The notes: generated from the sequence alone by a model not told the origin. A DNA stretch of 11,451 bases from JAQGMV01 sp046597455 (GCA_046597455.1 JBKJKJ010000111.1:1-11451), one strand, 5' to 3'; positions 1-6,617 are shown, numbered from the stretch's first letter. A program made the numbers and translations.

Positions 1-1
1 C

Positions 2-670
2 GCGCGGATCAACGGCACGGTGGTGACGCCCAAAGGGCTGCGCAAAGGCATTCGGATCGCGACGGTGCCGGCCTCGCGCTCGGCCGAGGCGCTTGCGGTC
101 CTGAAGCCGCTGTTCCCGGACTTCGCAGCGGCGTCGTCGGCGCTCCAGACCGGGCTCGAGAACCTGAACCTGATCGTGCACCCGGCGATGGTGCTGCCGA
201 ACGTGGGCGCGATGGAGCGCGCGAAGCTCGAGGGCAGGAAGTTCGGCTTTTACCAAGAGGGCGTCGTGCCCTCGGCAGGCGTCCTTGGAGACGCGCTGGA
301 CGCCGAGCGCAAGTGCGTTTGCGAGGCCTATGGCGTCGAGCACACGCCGATGGCGAAGGCGATCGAGCAGTACTACGGCTTCAGCAGCACGACCTTCTAC
401 GAGGCGATGCAGAATCCCGTGTACAAGTCATTCCCGCCTTTCCAGCCTGACATCTGGCGTGAGTGGGAGTTGGTAGACCTGCCCTATGCCATTGTGCCGT
501 GCGTGCAGCTCGCCGACCAGGCGGGAATCGCGGTGCCGCTGCACCGCGCTTTCGCGGAGATCCTCGGCGTGCTGCTCGGCGTCGATCCGTGGAAGTGCGG
601 TCCGTCACTTGCGGACATGGACCTCGAAGGCACGCCGGCGGCGGTGAAGAAGCGGATGCATGGCTCATGA
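2..670 (+). CDS. Opine (octopine/nopaline-type) dehydrogenase, 3' part, 5' end outside window
   Basis: The reading frame is open from the window edge, so the GTG codons at 20 and 23 are internal and the true start lies upstream. The roughly 222 visible residues match the helical C-terminal domain of the NAD/NADP octopine/nopaline dehydrogenase family. That domain binds the amino acid and 2-oxo acid partners which these cytoplasmic enzymes reductively condense or oxidatively cleave. The hallmark is NLNLIVHPAMVLPN at nucleotides 163-204, whose VHP histidine corresponds to the family's catalytic region. It is followed by GRKFGFYQEG and the helical stretch around EQYYGFSSTTFYEAM. The N-terminal Rossmann domain is not in the window, so cofactor preference cannot be read. 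The stop overlaps the next ATG (ATGA, 667-670), indicating translational coupling with a periplasmic receptor and suggesting catabolic uptake and cleavage of a substrate. Substrate is unknown. Family call is fairly firm. Confidence 0.8.
   Translation, partial: ARINGTVVTPKGLRKGIRIATVPASRSAEALAVLKPLFPDFAAASSALQTGLENLNLIVHPAMVLPNVGAMERAKLEGRKFGFYQEGVVPSAGVLGDALDAERKCVCEAYGVEHTPMAKAIEQYYGFSSTTFYEAMQNPVYKSFPPFQPDIWREWELVDLPYAIVPCVQLADQAGIAVPLHRAFAEILGVLLGVDPWKCGPSLADMDLEGTPAAVKKRMHGS
639..659 (+). repeat. 21-bp segment repeated at 5322-5342
   Basis: The segment reads cggcggtgaagaagcggat plus gc and matches 5322-5342 at 20 of 21 positions. Here it encodes the AVKKRM near the C-terminus of the opine dehydrogenase. 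Confidence 0.6.
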
Positions 671-1632
671 GAGCTCTTTGTGTTTCTGCGATTGCGTTGG
701 CAGCATTCACCACCGCTGCCTTTTCCCAGGACGCCAACTATCCGGTCAAGCCGATCCGCGTGATCGTGCCGTTTGCACCGGGCGGCGGACTCGACATCAG
801 CACCCGGCTGATCGCGCAGAAGCTGACCGAGATATGGGGGCAGAACATCGTGGTCGATACCCGCCCCGGCGCGGCTACCATCGTGGGGACGGAAATCGCG
901 TCGAAGGCCGCGCCGGATGGCTACACCCTGCTGATGATCACGACCACATTCGCCATCAATCCGGGTCTTTATCCGAAGCTGCCGTACGATCCGCGCAAGG
1001 ACTTCACACCGGTCACGCAGTTGAACTCTCAACCCAACGTGATCGTCGTCACGCCCTCCTTTGCCGGCAAGTCCGTCAAGGACCTGATCACGCTGGCGAA
1101 GGCGAAGCCGGGCGAGCTGACTTTCGCGACGCCCGGCGCCGGCTCTGCGCCCCATCTCTCGGCTGAAATGTTCCAGCGCGCGGCGGGTGTGAGCATGATC
1201 CACGTGCCCTACAAAGGCATTCCCCCCGCCGTGACCGATGTCATCGGCGGCCGCATCACCATGCTGTTCACGACAACGATATCCGCCGCGCCGCACATCA
1301 AGTCCGGGAAGCTGCGTGCCGTCGCGATCACCAGCGTCAAGCGCCAGTCGAGCATGCCCGACGTGCCGACTGTCGGCGAGACCCTGCCCGGCTACCGTGC
1401 GGAAGCCTTCCAGGGGGTGGTCGCGCCCGCCGGCGTCCCGCAGGCCATCGTCAACAAGCTGTCCGCAGAAGTCGCACGCATCGTGCAGTTGCCTGACGTC
1501 GCCCAGCGCTTTCGGCTCGACGGTGCGGAAGCGGTGGGGAGCACGCCGAAGGAATTCGCGGCTTTCCTGAACGTCGAGATGCAGAAGTGGAGCAAGGTCA
1601 TCCGCGACGCGGGGATCAGGCCGGATCAGTGA
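667..1632 (+). CDS. Tripartite tricarboxylate transporter receptor (Bug/TctC family periplasmic binding protein)
   Basis: Encodes 321 residues, the usual length for the family. The start at 667 overlaps the upstream stop and gives a clean Sec signal peptide: MR followed by a hydrophobic stretch to about residue 20, with likely cleavage near AFS-QD. A longer in-frame start at 463 would bury this signal, so it was rejected. The mature protein opens with YPVKPIRVIVPFAPGGG (residues 25-41), the typical first strand and ligand loop of Bug receptors. Further family marks are the conserved AAPDGYTLL, LPYDPRKDFTPV, FATPGAGSAPH, HVPYKG and a C-terminal WSKVIRDAGI. Such proteins trap carboxylated small molecules in the periplasm, normally for a TctA/TctB permease; none is visible here, so it is an orphan receptor or sensor. 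Coupling to the opine dehydrogenase suggests a related ligand, which is inference. Confidence 0.93.
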   Translation: MRALCVSAIALAAFTTAAFSQDANYPVKPIRVIVPFAPGGGLDISTRLIAQKLTEIWGQNIVVDTRPGAATIVGTEIASKAAPDGYTLLMITTTFAINPGLYPKLPYDPRKDFTPVTQLNSQPNVIVVTPSFAGKSVKDLITLAKAKPGELTFATPGAGSAPHLSAEMFQRAAGVSMIHVPYKGIPPAVTDVIGGRITMLFTTTISAAPHIKSGKLRAVAITSVKRQSSMPDVPTVGETLPGYRAEAFQGVVAPAGVPQAIVNKLSAEVARIVQLPDVAQRFRLDGAEAVGSTPKEFAAFLNVEMQKWSKVIRDAGIRPDQ

Positions 1633-1730
1633 ATCTCGCCCACTCTCGATAAAACACAGATACGCGCGACGGCGGACACGGCCCGCCCCGTCAGGCTGCC
1701 ACCCGCACGTCAGCGGTCATCGGAAGGCGC

Positions 1731-1770
1731 ACGCGGCGATCTCGGAGCGTCCGCAAACATTGCGGCAAGC
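1731..1770 (+). repeat. Diverged copy of the 6711-6750 dispersed repeat
   Basis: About 32 of 40 bases match 6711-6750 in the same orientation (acgYggcgatcYcggagYgtccgc, then cggcaagc). Similarity continues weakly into the ctgctcg that follows in both copies. The element is non-coding here. Confidence 0.5.
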
Positions 1771-1832
1771 GCGGCGGCTGCTCGCCAAGACAACGCCCAT
1801 CTGAGGCTGGCCCCTTTTTACTGCTTTTTTCT

Positions 1833-1849
1833 AAAACCCCGCACGGGGC
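1833..1849 (-). terminator. Possible Rho-independent terminator of the leftward membrane-protein gene
   Basis: Read on the minus strand just after the stop codon, ccccg-tg-cgggg is followed by ttttagaaaaaag. The stem is short (4-5 bp, all GC) but is followed by a T run. An oppositely oriented run of T at 1815-1830 may help on the other strand. The stem is minimal, so the call is tentative. Confidence 0.4.
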
Positions 1850-1856
1850 AGCCTCG

Positions 1857-2678
1857 CTAATCGCCCCGTTCAGCGCGTTCGGCGATCAGCTCTATGGTCT
1901 TGATGCACATGAGCCACCCCAAAGCGACATACAACATTGCCGAAACAGCTCGCGGCACCGGTAACACCGCTGTCAATACGTCGTGCTGAATCAGGAAAGA
2001 AGCGGCCATCACGAATCCGATCGCCAGGGCGGGCCCGAATAGCACAGTGCCTCGAAACCGCTCGAGCGCACCCGGTCCTCGTGTCATCTGAGATGCCAGA
2101 CCGAAGAGCGGCAGCAGTGGCAGCGCGCTCGCTTTGCCGACCGCCTCATGATATGAACCCCAGACCTCCGCCACGAGCAGCAACAAGCCCAGGATTGCGC
2201 TGAACGCCCACAGCCATCGGTCGGTCCACCACGGTTCCGTTACCACCGGCGTCGGTGAAGGTTGCATCGGCCAGGTGCGCCGCGACCAGACCCAACCCCA
2301 CGCCACGAATATGAGCAGCAGCGGCATGTGCCAGGCCCACTTGAGTGGCGGTATGACCCAGGCAGCCCCCAGCCACGCCAGCAATGCTGCGCTACCGAGA
2401 GCGAAAGCAGTCAGTTTCGAGACTCGACCCAGCATGCGCGCTGACACGACAGCAGCGAAACACAGCACGCCGTTAACCGCGATCATCGGCAGCATGGCTG
2501 CTGCCTTCGCGCTGGTTCCTGCATCCCCCGTGAGCGCGAGACCCAGACCGTTGAGAGCGGGGAATGTGAGCATCATTCCTGCACGGGAATGATGCGCGCG
2601 CCGGGACCAGTATCGATACAGACCGAATGCAGCGGTGCCTGCGATGATCTTGAGCGAAATTTCTATTACGAAGGACAT
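1857..2678 (-). CDS. Polytopic inner-membrane protein of unknown function, possible GlpM-like duplication
   Basis: Encodes 273 residues dominated by hydrophobic helices, with probable membrane spans near residues 5-21, 34-51, 61-80, 88-110, 116-131, 155-173, 184-197, 209-231 and 243-264. I do not recognise a named family with certainty. The two halves have similar features: RAGMMLTFPALNGLGLALTG (32-51) and ALPLLPLFGLASQMTRG (185-201), each followed by a long hydrophobic segment. By eye the second half recalls the small GlpM membrane protein family, whose pattern is a PLFPTF-like segment followed by a TTILFG-like segment; here it reads LPLFGL and then GTVLFG. That likeness is an inference, not a match I can score. 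The start at 2678 is preceded by only a weak ribosome site (ggaa). The gene is transcribed toward the receptor gene and away from the dehydrogenase, with no operon partner. Confidence 0.7.
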   Translation of the reverse strand: MSFVIEISLKIIAGTAAFGLYRYWSRRAHHSRAGMMLTFPALNGLGLALTGDAGTSAKAAAMLPMIAVNGVLCFAAVVSARMLGRVSKLTAFALGSAALLAWLGAAWVIPPLKWAWHMPLLLIFVAWGWVWSRRTWPMQPSPTPVVTEPWWTDRWLWAFSAILGLLLLVAEVWGSYHEAVGKASALPLLPLFGLASQMTRGPGALERFRGTVLFGPALAIGFVMAASFLIQHDVLTAVLPVPRAVSAMLYVALGWLMCIKTIELIAERAERGD

Positions 2679-2733
2679 CGTTTCCGTTTTTGTCTTGCGC
2701 GCAGCCAGTGGCCTGTATCAGTGATTTCGCCTT

Positions 2734-2860
2734 CCGTTCGTGCTGAGCGTAACGCTGTGAAGTCGAAGCATGAAGGGCGTTGTTCGTCGTTCATCCTTCG
2801 ACTTCGGCACCCGTTGCCGTAGCTTGCCCTGAGCTTGGTCGAAGGGCTCAGGACGAACGG
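2734..2860. repeat. Nested imperfect palindromic element
   Basis: The outer arms ccgttcgtgctgagc (2734-2748) and gctcaggacgaacgg (2846-2860) pair at 14 of 15 positions. The inner arms gaagtcgaagcatgaa (2759-2774) and ttcatccttcgacttc (2790-2805) pair at 15 of 16. A third small hairpin forms from cctgagc (2828-2834) with gctcagg (2846-2852). The words ctgagcttggtcgaaggg and ttcgtcctgagccc are typical of a widespread proteobacterial intergenic repeat (established knowledge, from memory). The right part may act as a transcription barrier or mRNA stabiliser. Confidence 0.8.
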
Positions 2861-2964
2861 ATTGTGAAGTGAACTTATGAATCACTACACTAGCGTATCA
2901 GACCCGCCATGCGTTGCCGGCCCCGCCGACTGCACTGCTTCGGCGATTAGCGCCACTACGGGTC

Positions 2965-2993
2965 TTGTCTGTATTCAGAAGTATCCGGAGAAT
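2965..2993 (+). promoter_or_regulatory. Possible sigma-70-type promoter for the Ldh2-family gene
   Basis: TTGTCT (2965-2970) and GAGAAT (2988-2993) are separated by 17 bp and each match 4 of 6 consensus positions. The site lies about 36 bp before the chosen start at 3030. Evidence is weak because matches of this quality occur by chance. Confidence 0.22.
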
Positions 2994-3029
2994 CGGGCTA
3001 TCTCACTTCACTCCCAGGATTATTCGAGA

Positions 3030-4028
3030 ATGAGCGAAAACATCATCTTGAGCGTCGCAGACGCGACCGATCTCGGCATCAGGGCGCTGCGCGCGATCGG
3101 CTTCCCGGAAGAGCAGGCGCCGGTCATCACCGCGCATCTGGTCGACGCCGCGCTCTGCGGCTATCCGTTCGCCGGCCTTCCGCGCATCCTCACCATCAAC
3201 GACAGCCCGCGCACCCACGAGCCACGCAGCGCCATCGAGATCGTGCATGAGACCGAGATCTCCGCGATGATGGACGGCGGCAATAACCTGGGCTATTACG
3301 CGGTGTATCAGGCGATGAAAGTCGCGATCGCCAAGGCGAAGAAAAGCCGGATCGCGATCGTCGGCATGTATCACAGCCAGTTGAGCGGGCGCAATGCATA
3401 CTACCTTGAGCACATTGCGCGCGAGGGACTGGTCGGCATCCATCTCGCAACCGGAACGCACCTGGTGCTGCCGCACGGCGGCGCGAAGCCGGCGCTCGGC
3501 ACGAATCCGATCGCGTTCGGATTTCCGGCCGCCAAAGACCCGTTCATCGTCGACTTCGGAACCGCAGGCATGATGCTCGGCGAAGTCATCCTGCGCTCGC
3601 GCACCGGCCAAGACCTTCCCGAAGGTATCGCACTCGATTCCAAAGGCACGCCGACGACCGATCCGAACGAAGCCCTCAAAGGCGGCGTGTTTCCTTTCGG
3701 CGACCATCGGGGTTATGCGCTGTCACTCGGCATTCAGGCGATGTGTCTGCTGGCCGGCTCGGCGAGAGCCTACAAGCCGAAGCAGGACTACGCGTTCATG
3801 TTTCTCGTCTTCGATCCCGAAGTGCTGATGCCGCGCAGCGAATTCGAAGCCGCGCTGCGCGACCTCATCGAAAACATCCGCAACACCCCGCCGCTCCATC
3901 CTGACGAGCCCATACGCATCCCGTCCGAGCGTGCATTCAAGGTGCGTGAGCGCAATCGCAAGACCGGCATTCCGATAGCGCCGGAGGTGCATAAGCAACT
4001 CGTCGCACTTGCGGAACGGGGGGCTTAG
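3030..4028 (+). CDS. Ldh2/malate-lactate dehydrogenase family oxidoreductase with altered active-site motif
   Basis: The start at 3030 (AGGA at 3016-3019, ten bases upstream) gives 332 residues, the family's usual size; the ATG at 2877 would add 51 unlike residues. Family marks are GMYHSQ with the usual catalytic histidine at residue 115, GTNPIAFGFP (157-166), a VDFGT segment (174-178), the LPEGIALDSKGTPTTDPNEAL block (near 197-216) and FGDHRGYALSL (223-233). These NAD(P)H enzymes interconvert 2-hydroxy or cyclic imino acids and 2-oxo acids in the cytoplasm. Unusually, the N-terminal RGxxSHG-type motif reads LCGYPFAGLPRI (42-53), so the conserved arginine and histidine are absent, and the usual TSA of the VDMATSA segment is GTAG. 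It therefore probably belongs to a divergent subgroup with another substrate or mechanism. The following receptor gene, after a 235-bp gap, may supply its substrate; this is inference. Confidence 0.85.
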   Translation: MSENIILSVADATDLGIRALRAIGFPEEQAPVITAHLVDAALCGYPFAGLPRILTINDSPRTHEPRSAIEIVHETEISAMMDGGNNLGYYAVYQAMKVAIAKAKKSRIAIVGMYHSQLSGRNAYYLEHIAREGLVGIHLATGTHLVLPHGGAKPALGTNPIAFGFPAAKDPFIVDFGTAGMMLGEVILRSRTGQDLPEGIALDSKGTPTTDPNEALKGGVFPFGDHRGYALSLGIQAMCLLAGSARAYKPKQDYAFMFLVFDPEVLMPRSEFEAALRDLIENIRNTPPLHPDEPIRIPSERAFKVRERNRKTGIPIAPEVHKQLVALAERGA

Positions 4029-4062
4029 GTCATCTCTGAATACGCCTTGGTGGACCCGCCAG

Positions 4063-4137
4063 CGTCATTCTGGCGAAGGCCAGAATCCATTTCGATCAGA
4101 ACGTTAACCATGGATGCCGGCGTGCGCCAGCATGACG
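4063..4137. repeat. Palindromic intergenic repeat (cgtcattctggcg...cgccagcatgacg)
   Basis: The arms at 4063-4090 and 4110-4137 pair at 23 of 28 positions around a 19-base loop. The sequence cgtcattctggcgaaggcc belongs by appearance to the very common cgtcattccggcgaaagccgg class of proteobacterial repeats (established knowledge, from memory). It lies between the dehydrogenase and the receptor genes and could attenuate or terminate transcription or protect RNA ends. Confidence 0.8.
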
Positions 4138-4263
4138 ATGAGGTGGATCGGAGTGTCGTCAGACGCCGCGCGGGACGATGAACCGCCCTGACCGCGAGCT
4201 TTGTGGACTACCATATGCGGCGCGCGGGTCTGCACTGATGCACCGCGATACGAGGAGAACGCA

Positions 4264-5259
4264 ATGAGAAAACTAGTAGTCGCCGCAGTACTGTTCACGA
4301 GTGTCGGCATCGCCGGCCAGCAAGCGCATGCGCAGGGCAGCGCCGTAACCGCCTACCCCGATCGCCCCATCCGGCTGGTGGTCGGATTTCCACCCGGAGG
4401 CGCGACCGACATCCTCGCTCGCATCCTGGCGCAGCACATGCCCGAGTCGATCGGCCAGACGGTGGTGGTCGACAATCGCGGCGGCGCGAGCGGCACCATT
4501 GCGGCGTCGATGGTTGCGAAAGCCGCGCCGGACGGCTACACGATCATGATGGTGCCGAGCGGCCCCTTTACCATCAGCGTCAGCACCTACGGCAACCTTC
4601 CCTACGATGCCGTGCGCGATTTCACCGGCGTCTCGCTGCTCGCGTGGGTGACGAATGTCATCGTGGTGCCCCAGGCCTCACCGGTGAAGACGTTGCAGGA
4701 TCTGATTCGCCTCGCCAAGGAAAAGCCGGGCCAGATCACGTTCTCATCGTCCGGGTCGGGATCGCTGCATCATCTGGCGGGCGAGGTCATGAAGCGCCTG
4801 ACGAGCACCGACATGATTCACGTCCCGTTCAAGGGCGCGGGCCCTGCCCTGACGGCGCTCGCGGGCAACGAGGTCAATTTCGGCTTCACTTCGATGCCCT
4901 CCGCCATGCCTCTCATCAACTCGAAGCGCCTCAGACCAATCGCGGTGACCAGCGAAAAACGCATGCCAGCGCTCCCTGCCACGCCGACGATGACCGAAGC
5001 CGGCCTTCCGCCTCCCCCCGGGCTCGACATCAGGGAATGGTACGGCGTCATCGCGCCCGCTGCGACCCCGGCGCCGATCGTCAACAAGCTCAACGCCGAG
5101 ATGGTGAGAGTGTTCAAGCGTCCGGACGTGCAGACGCGGCTCACCGACATGGGCGCGGATTTCGTGGGCAGCTCTCCGCAGGCGCTCAGCAAGCAGCTCG
5201 CGAGCGACGTTAAGACGTGGGCGAAGTGGGTGAAGGATGCAGGGGTGCGCGTGGAGTGA
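4264..5259 (+). CDS. Tripartite tricarboxylate transporter receptor (Bug/TctC family), second copy
   Basis: Encodes 331 residues. The ATG at 4264 is fixed by a strong ribosome site GAGGAG (4252-4257, six-base spacer) and by the signal peptide MRKLVVAAVLFTSVGIAG, with cleavage likely after AHA (residue 23). The mature start YPDRPIRLVVGFPPGGATDI (31-50) carries the Bug ligand loop with its conserved aspartate (residue 49). AAPDGYTIMMV, LPYDAVRDFTGV, FSSSGSGSLHH, HVPFKGAGPAL and a C-terminal WAKWVKDAGVRVE complete the family pattern. It is clearly homologous to the receptor at 667-1632 but diverged, so they are not a recent duplication. It captures a carboxylate-bearing ligand in the periplasm; no permease genes are nearby. 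Flanking enzymes (Ldh2-type dehydrogenase, amidohydrolase) hint at the pathway it feeds, but the ligand is unknown. Confidence 0.93.
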   Translation: MRKLVVAAVLFTSVGIAGQQAHAQGSAVTAYPDRPIRLVVGFPPGGATDILARILAQHMPESIGQTVVVDNRGGASGTIAASMVAKAAPDGYTIMMVPSGPFTISVSTYGNLPYDAVRDFTGVSLLAWVTNVIVVPQASPVKTLQDLIRLAKEKPGQITFSSSGSGSLHHLAGEVMKRLTSTDMIHVPFKGAGPALTALAGNEVNFGFTSMPSAMPLINSKRLRPIAVTSEKRMPALPATPTMTEAGLPPPPGLDIREWYGVIAPAATPAPIVNKLNAEMVRVFKRPDVQTRLTDMGADFVGSSPQALSKQLASDVKTWAKWVKDAGVRVE

Positions 5260-5302
5260 CGTGCGGGATGCCGCAACCTGCGCGCCTGACGAGGGGCGCA
5301 GG

Positions 5303-5356
5303 ATGAATAATGTCGAGGCGACGGCGGTGAAGAAACGGATGCCCGACTTACGTTGA
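5303..5356 (+). other. 17-codon micro-ORF or gene relic containing AVKKRM
   Basis: ATG at 5303 follows GAGGGG (5291-5296) at a reasonable distance and runs 17 codons to TGA at 5354, reading MNNVEATAVKKRMPDLR. Its 5322-5342 segment matches 639-659 at 20 of 21 bases and in the same frame, so both give AVKKRM. In the opine dehydrogenase this is the tail of the protein. The micro-ORF could be the decayed 3' end of a second such gene, a leader peptide ahead of the amidohydrolase, or coincidence. Translation is unproven. Confidence 0.25.
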
Positions 5357-5366
5357 AGTTCCAACC

Positions 5367-5372
5367 AGGGAG
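5367..5372 (+). promoter_or_regulatory. Ribosome binding site choosing the amidohydrolase start at 5380
   Basis: AGGGAG lies seven bases before the ATG at 5380, which is good spacing. The ATG at 5374 is too close to it and the TTG at 5353 precedes it, so 5380 is preferred. Confidence 0.6.
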
Positions 5373-5379
5373 AATGCAA

Positions 5380-6447
5380 ATGAGTAAGACAAACACCGGC
5401 AGGACCGGCGATTCCATCATTTTTCACGGCTGCAGCGCGACCAGCGATGCCTCGCCGGCGCCCCAGGCGGGCGGCCAGCGCAGGCAGACCGTCATCAAGG
5501 GCAAGCGGGTGAAGACGATCGACATACACGCGCACGCGGTCATCCCGAAAGCGATGGAGCTGATGGGCCATCAGCTCGGCGAGCATAATTTCCCCGACCT
5601 GGACGAGATGGGACCGAAGCGCATCGCCGCGATGGACACGCAGGGCATCGACATCGAAGTGATCAGCGTGAATCCGTTCTGGTACAAGGCGGAGCGTGAT
5701 TTAGCCGCGGAAGTCTGCAAAATCAACAACGAGACGCTCGCCGAATTGTGCGCGAAGCATCCCGACCGCTTCATGGGTTACGCTTCCGTCACGCTGCAGG
5801 ACCCGAAGCTCGCCGCCGAGCAGCTCGAGCACGCGGTGAAAAAGCTCGGCATGAAAGGCCCCGCCGTCGGTGCAAGCTGCGCTGGATCCGACTTCTCCGA
5901 CGCGAAGTTTCATCCTTTCTGGGCGAAATGCGAAGAGCTCGGCGTCCTCGTTTTCATCCATCCGCAGAGCACGCCACAATTGAACGAGCGCTTCAAAGGC
6001 AACGGCTGGCTCGCCAACACCATCGGCAATCCGCTCGATACCACGATCTGTCTTTCGAAGCTCATCTTCGAAGGCACGCTGGACCGGTTCCCGAATCTCA
6101 AGATCTGCTCGGCCCACGGCGGCGGCTACCTGCCCTCCTACGCGCCGCGCTCCGATCATCCCTGCCGCGTCGCACCCTGGCACTGCAATCCGGAAGTGAA
6201 GCTGAAGAAGAAGCCGACCGAATACCTGAAGATGATGTATTACGACACGCTCGTGTTCACGTCCGAAGCACTGCGGCACCTCGCGGCGGAAGTCGGCTCG
6301 GATCGCCTGATGATCGGCACCGACCACCCGATCCCCTGGCACGAGGATCCGGTGACGCACATCATGAATGCGCCGGGATTCAGCGACGACGAGCGCATCG
6401 CGATGCTCGGCGGAACCGCGGCGAAGCTGCTGGGCATCAAGGACTAA
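5380..6447 (+). CDS. Metal-dependent amidohydrolase-family enzyme, ACMSD-like (decarboxylase or hydrolase)
   Basis: Encodes 355 residues. The amidohydrolase_2 barrel is complete: IDIHAH (H50 and H52, metal ligands), FIHP (H194), SAHGGG (H246) and MIGTDHP (D315, the catalytic aspartate). This pattern and YYDTLVF (288-294) resemble aminocarboxymuconate-semialdehyde decarboxylase and related nonoxidative decarboxylases, which are zinc- or manganese-dependent and act on aromatic-derived acids in the cytoplasm. The first strand normally opens the protein, but here some 46 residues precede it, rich in Gly, Ala and Ser (SIIFHGCSATSDASPAPQ) and not a Sec signal, so the protein should stay cytoplasmic. 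It follows the receptor by 120 bp in the same direction and may share its transcript. Substrate cannot be assigned; the general class is secure, decarboxylation versus hydrolysis is not. Confidence 0.87.
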   Translation: MSKTNTGRTGDSIIFHGCSATSDASPAPQAGGQRRQTVIKGKRVKTIDIHAHAVIPKAMELMGHQLGEHNFPDLDEMGPKRIAAMDTQGIDIEVISVNPFWYKAERDLAAEVCKINNETLAELCAKHPDRFMGYASVTLQDPKLAAEQLEHAVKKLGMKGPAVGASCAGSDFSDAKFHPFWAKCEELGVLVFIHPQSTPQLNERFKGNGWLANTIGNPLDTTICLSKLIFEGTLDRFPNLKICSAHGGGYLPSYAPRSDHPCRVAPWHCNPEVKLKKKPTEYLKMMYYDTLVFTSEALRHLAAEVGSDRLMIGTDHPIPWHEDPVTHIMNAPGFSDDERIAMLGGTAAKLLGIKD

Positions 6448-6520
6448 GGGCGCACAACGTTGGACTCTCGGAACATCTGTCCATAGTCTGAGGGGTGATC
6501 TTCCTGTGTGTTGGGGGGGT

Positions 6521-6617
6521 CGTCATTGCGAGCCGGTAGGCGCGGCAATCCCGTGGCACACGGCCTTCCCAGTTCGTCATTGCGAGCCGGTAGGCGTGGC
6601 AATCTCGTGGCGCACGG
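6521..6617. repeat. Tandem pair of 43-bp dispersed repeats
   Basis: Copies at 6521-6563 and 6575-6617 match at 40 of 43 positions, with an 11-bp spacer and a period of 54 bp. Each begins cgtcattgcgagccggtagg and continues into a ggcaatcYcgtgg block. A third diverged relative begins cgtcatcgcgaggagc at 6681 and includes acgtggcgatcccggag. This cgtcattgcgag type is widespread in intergenic regions of many bacteria (established knowledge, from memory). Confidence 0.85.

Larger units (their letters stand above)
1633..1856. other. Intergenic region between convergent genes, with a repeat relic
   Basis: No credible gene is seen. The segment separates the rightward receptor gene from the leftward membrane-protein gene. 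It holds a small GC hairpin (1668-1675 with 1683-1692), a diverged copy of the repeat found again near 6711, and an A/T-tract hairpin next to the leftward stop codon. Confidence 0.6.
2679..3029. other. Divergent intergenic region carrying a long palindromic element
   Basis: This 351-bp stretch separates the leftward membrane-protein gene from the rightward dehydrogenase. The dehydrogenase frame is open back to an ATG at 2877, but that extension (residues such as MNHYTSVSDPP) does not look like family sequence and is treated as non-coding. The region holds the nested palindrome at 2734-2860 and a possible promoter near 2965-2993. Confidence 0.6.

Noticed and set aside
463..666. Upstream in-frame extension of the first receptor gene
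   Set aside because: It overlaps the opine dehydrogenase in another frame and would bury the signal peptide; the start at 667 with an ATGA overlap explains both genes.
2877..3029. Extended N-terminus of the Ldh2-family protein from ATG 2877
   Set aside because: The extra 51 residues do not resemble the family and begin just past the palindrome; the start at 3030 has AGGA upstream and the usual length.
3003..3707. Long minus-strand open frame (234 codons) opposite the Ldh2-family gene
   Set aside because: An antisense shadow of a well-supported gene in high-GC DNA; its protein shows no family features.
4744..5586. Long minus-strand open frame (280 codons) opposite the receptor and amidohydrolase
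   Set aside because: Arg/His-rich shadow composition, spans two genes with clear families on the other strand.
6448..6500. Insertion-sequence end just after the amidohydrolase stop (ttggactctcggaacatctg)
   Set aside because: It looks like a familiar repeat edge, but no partner end, transposase or target duplication is visible.
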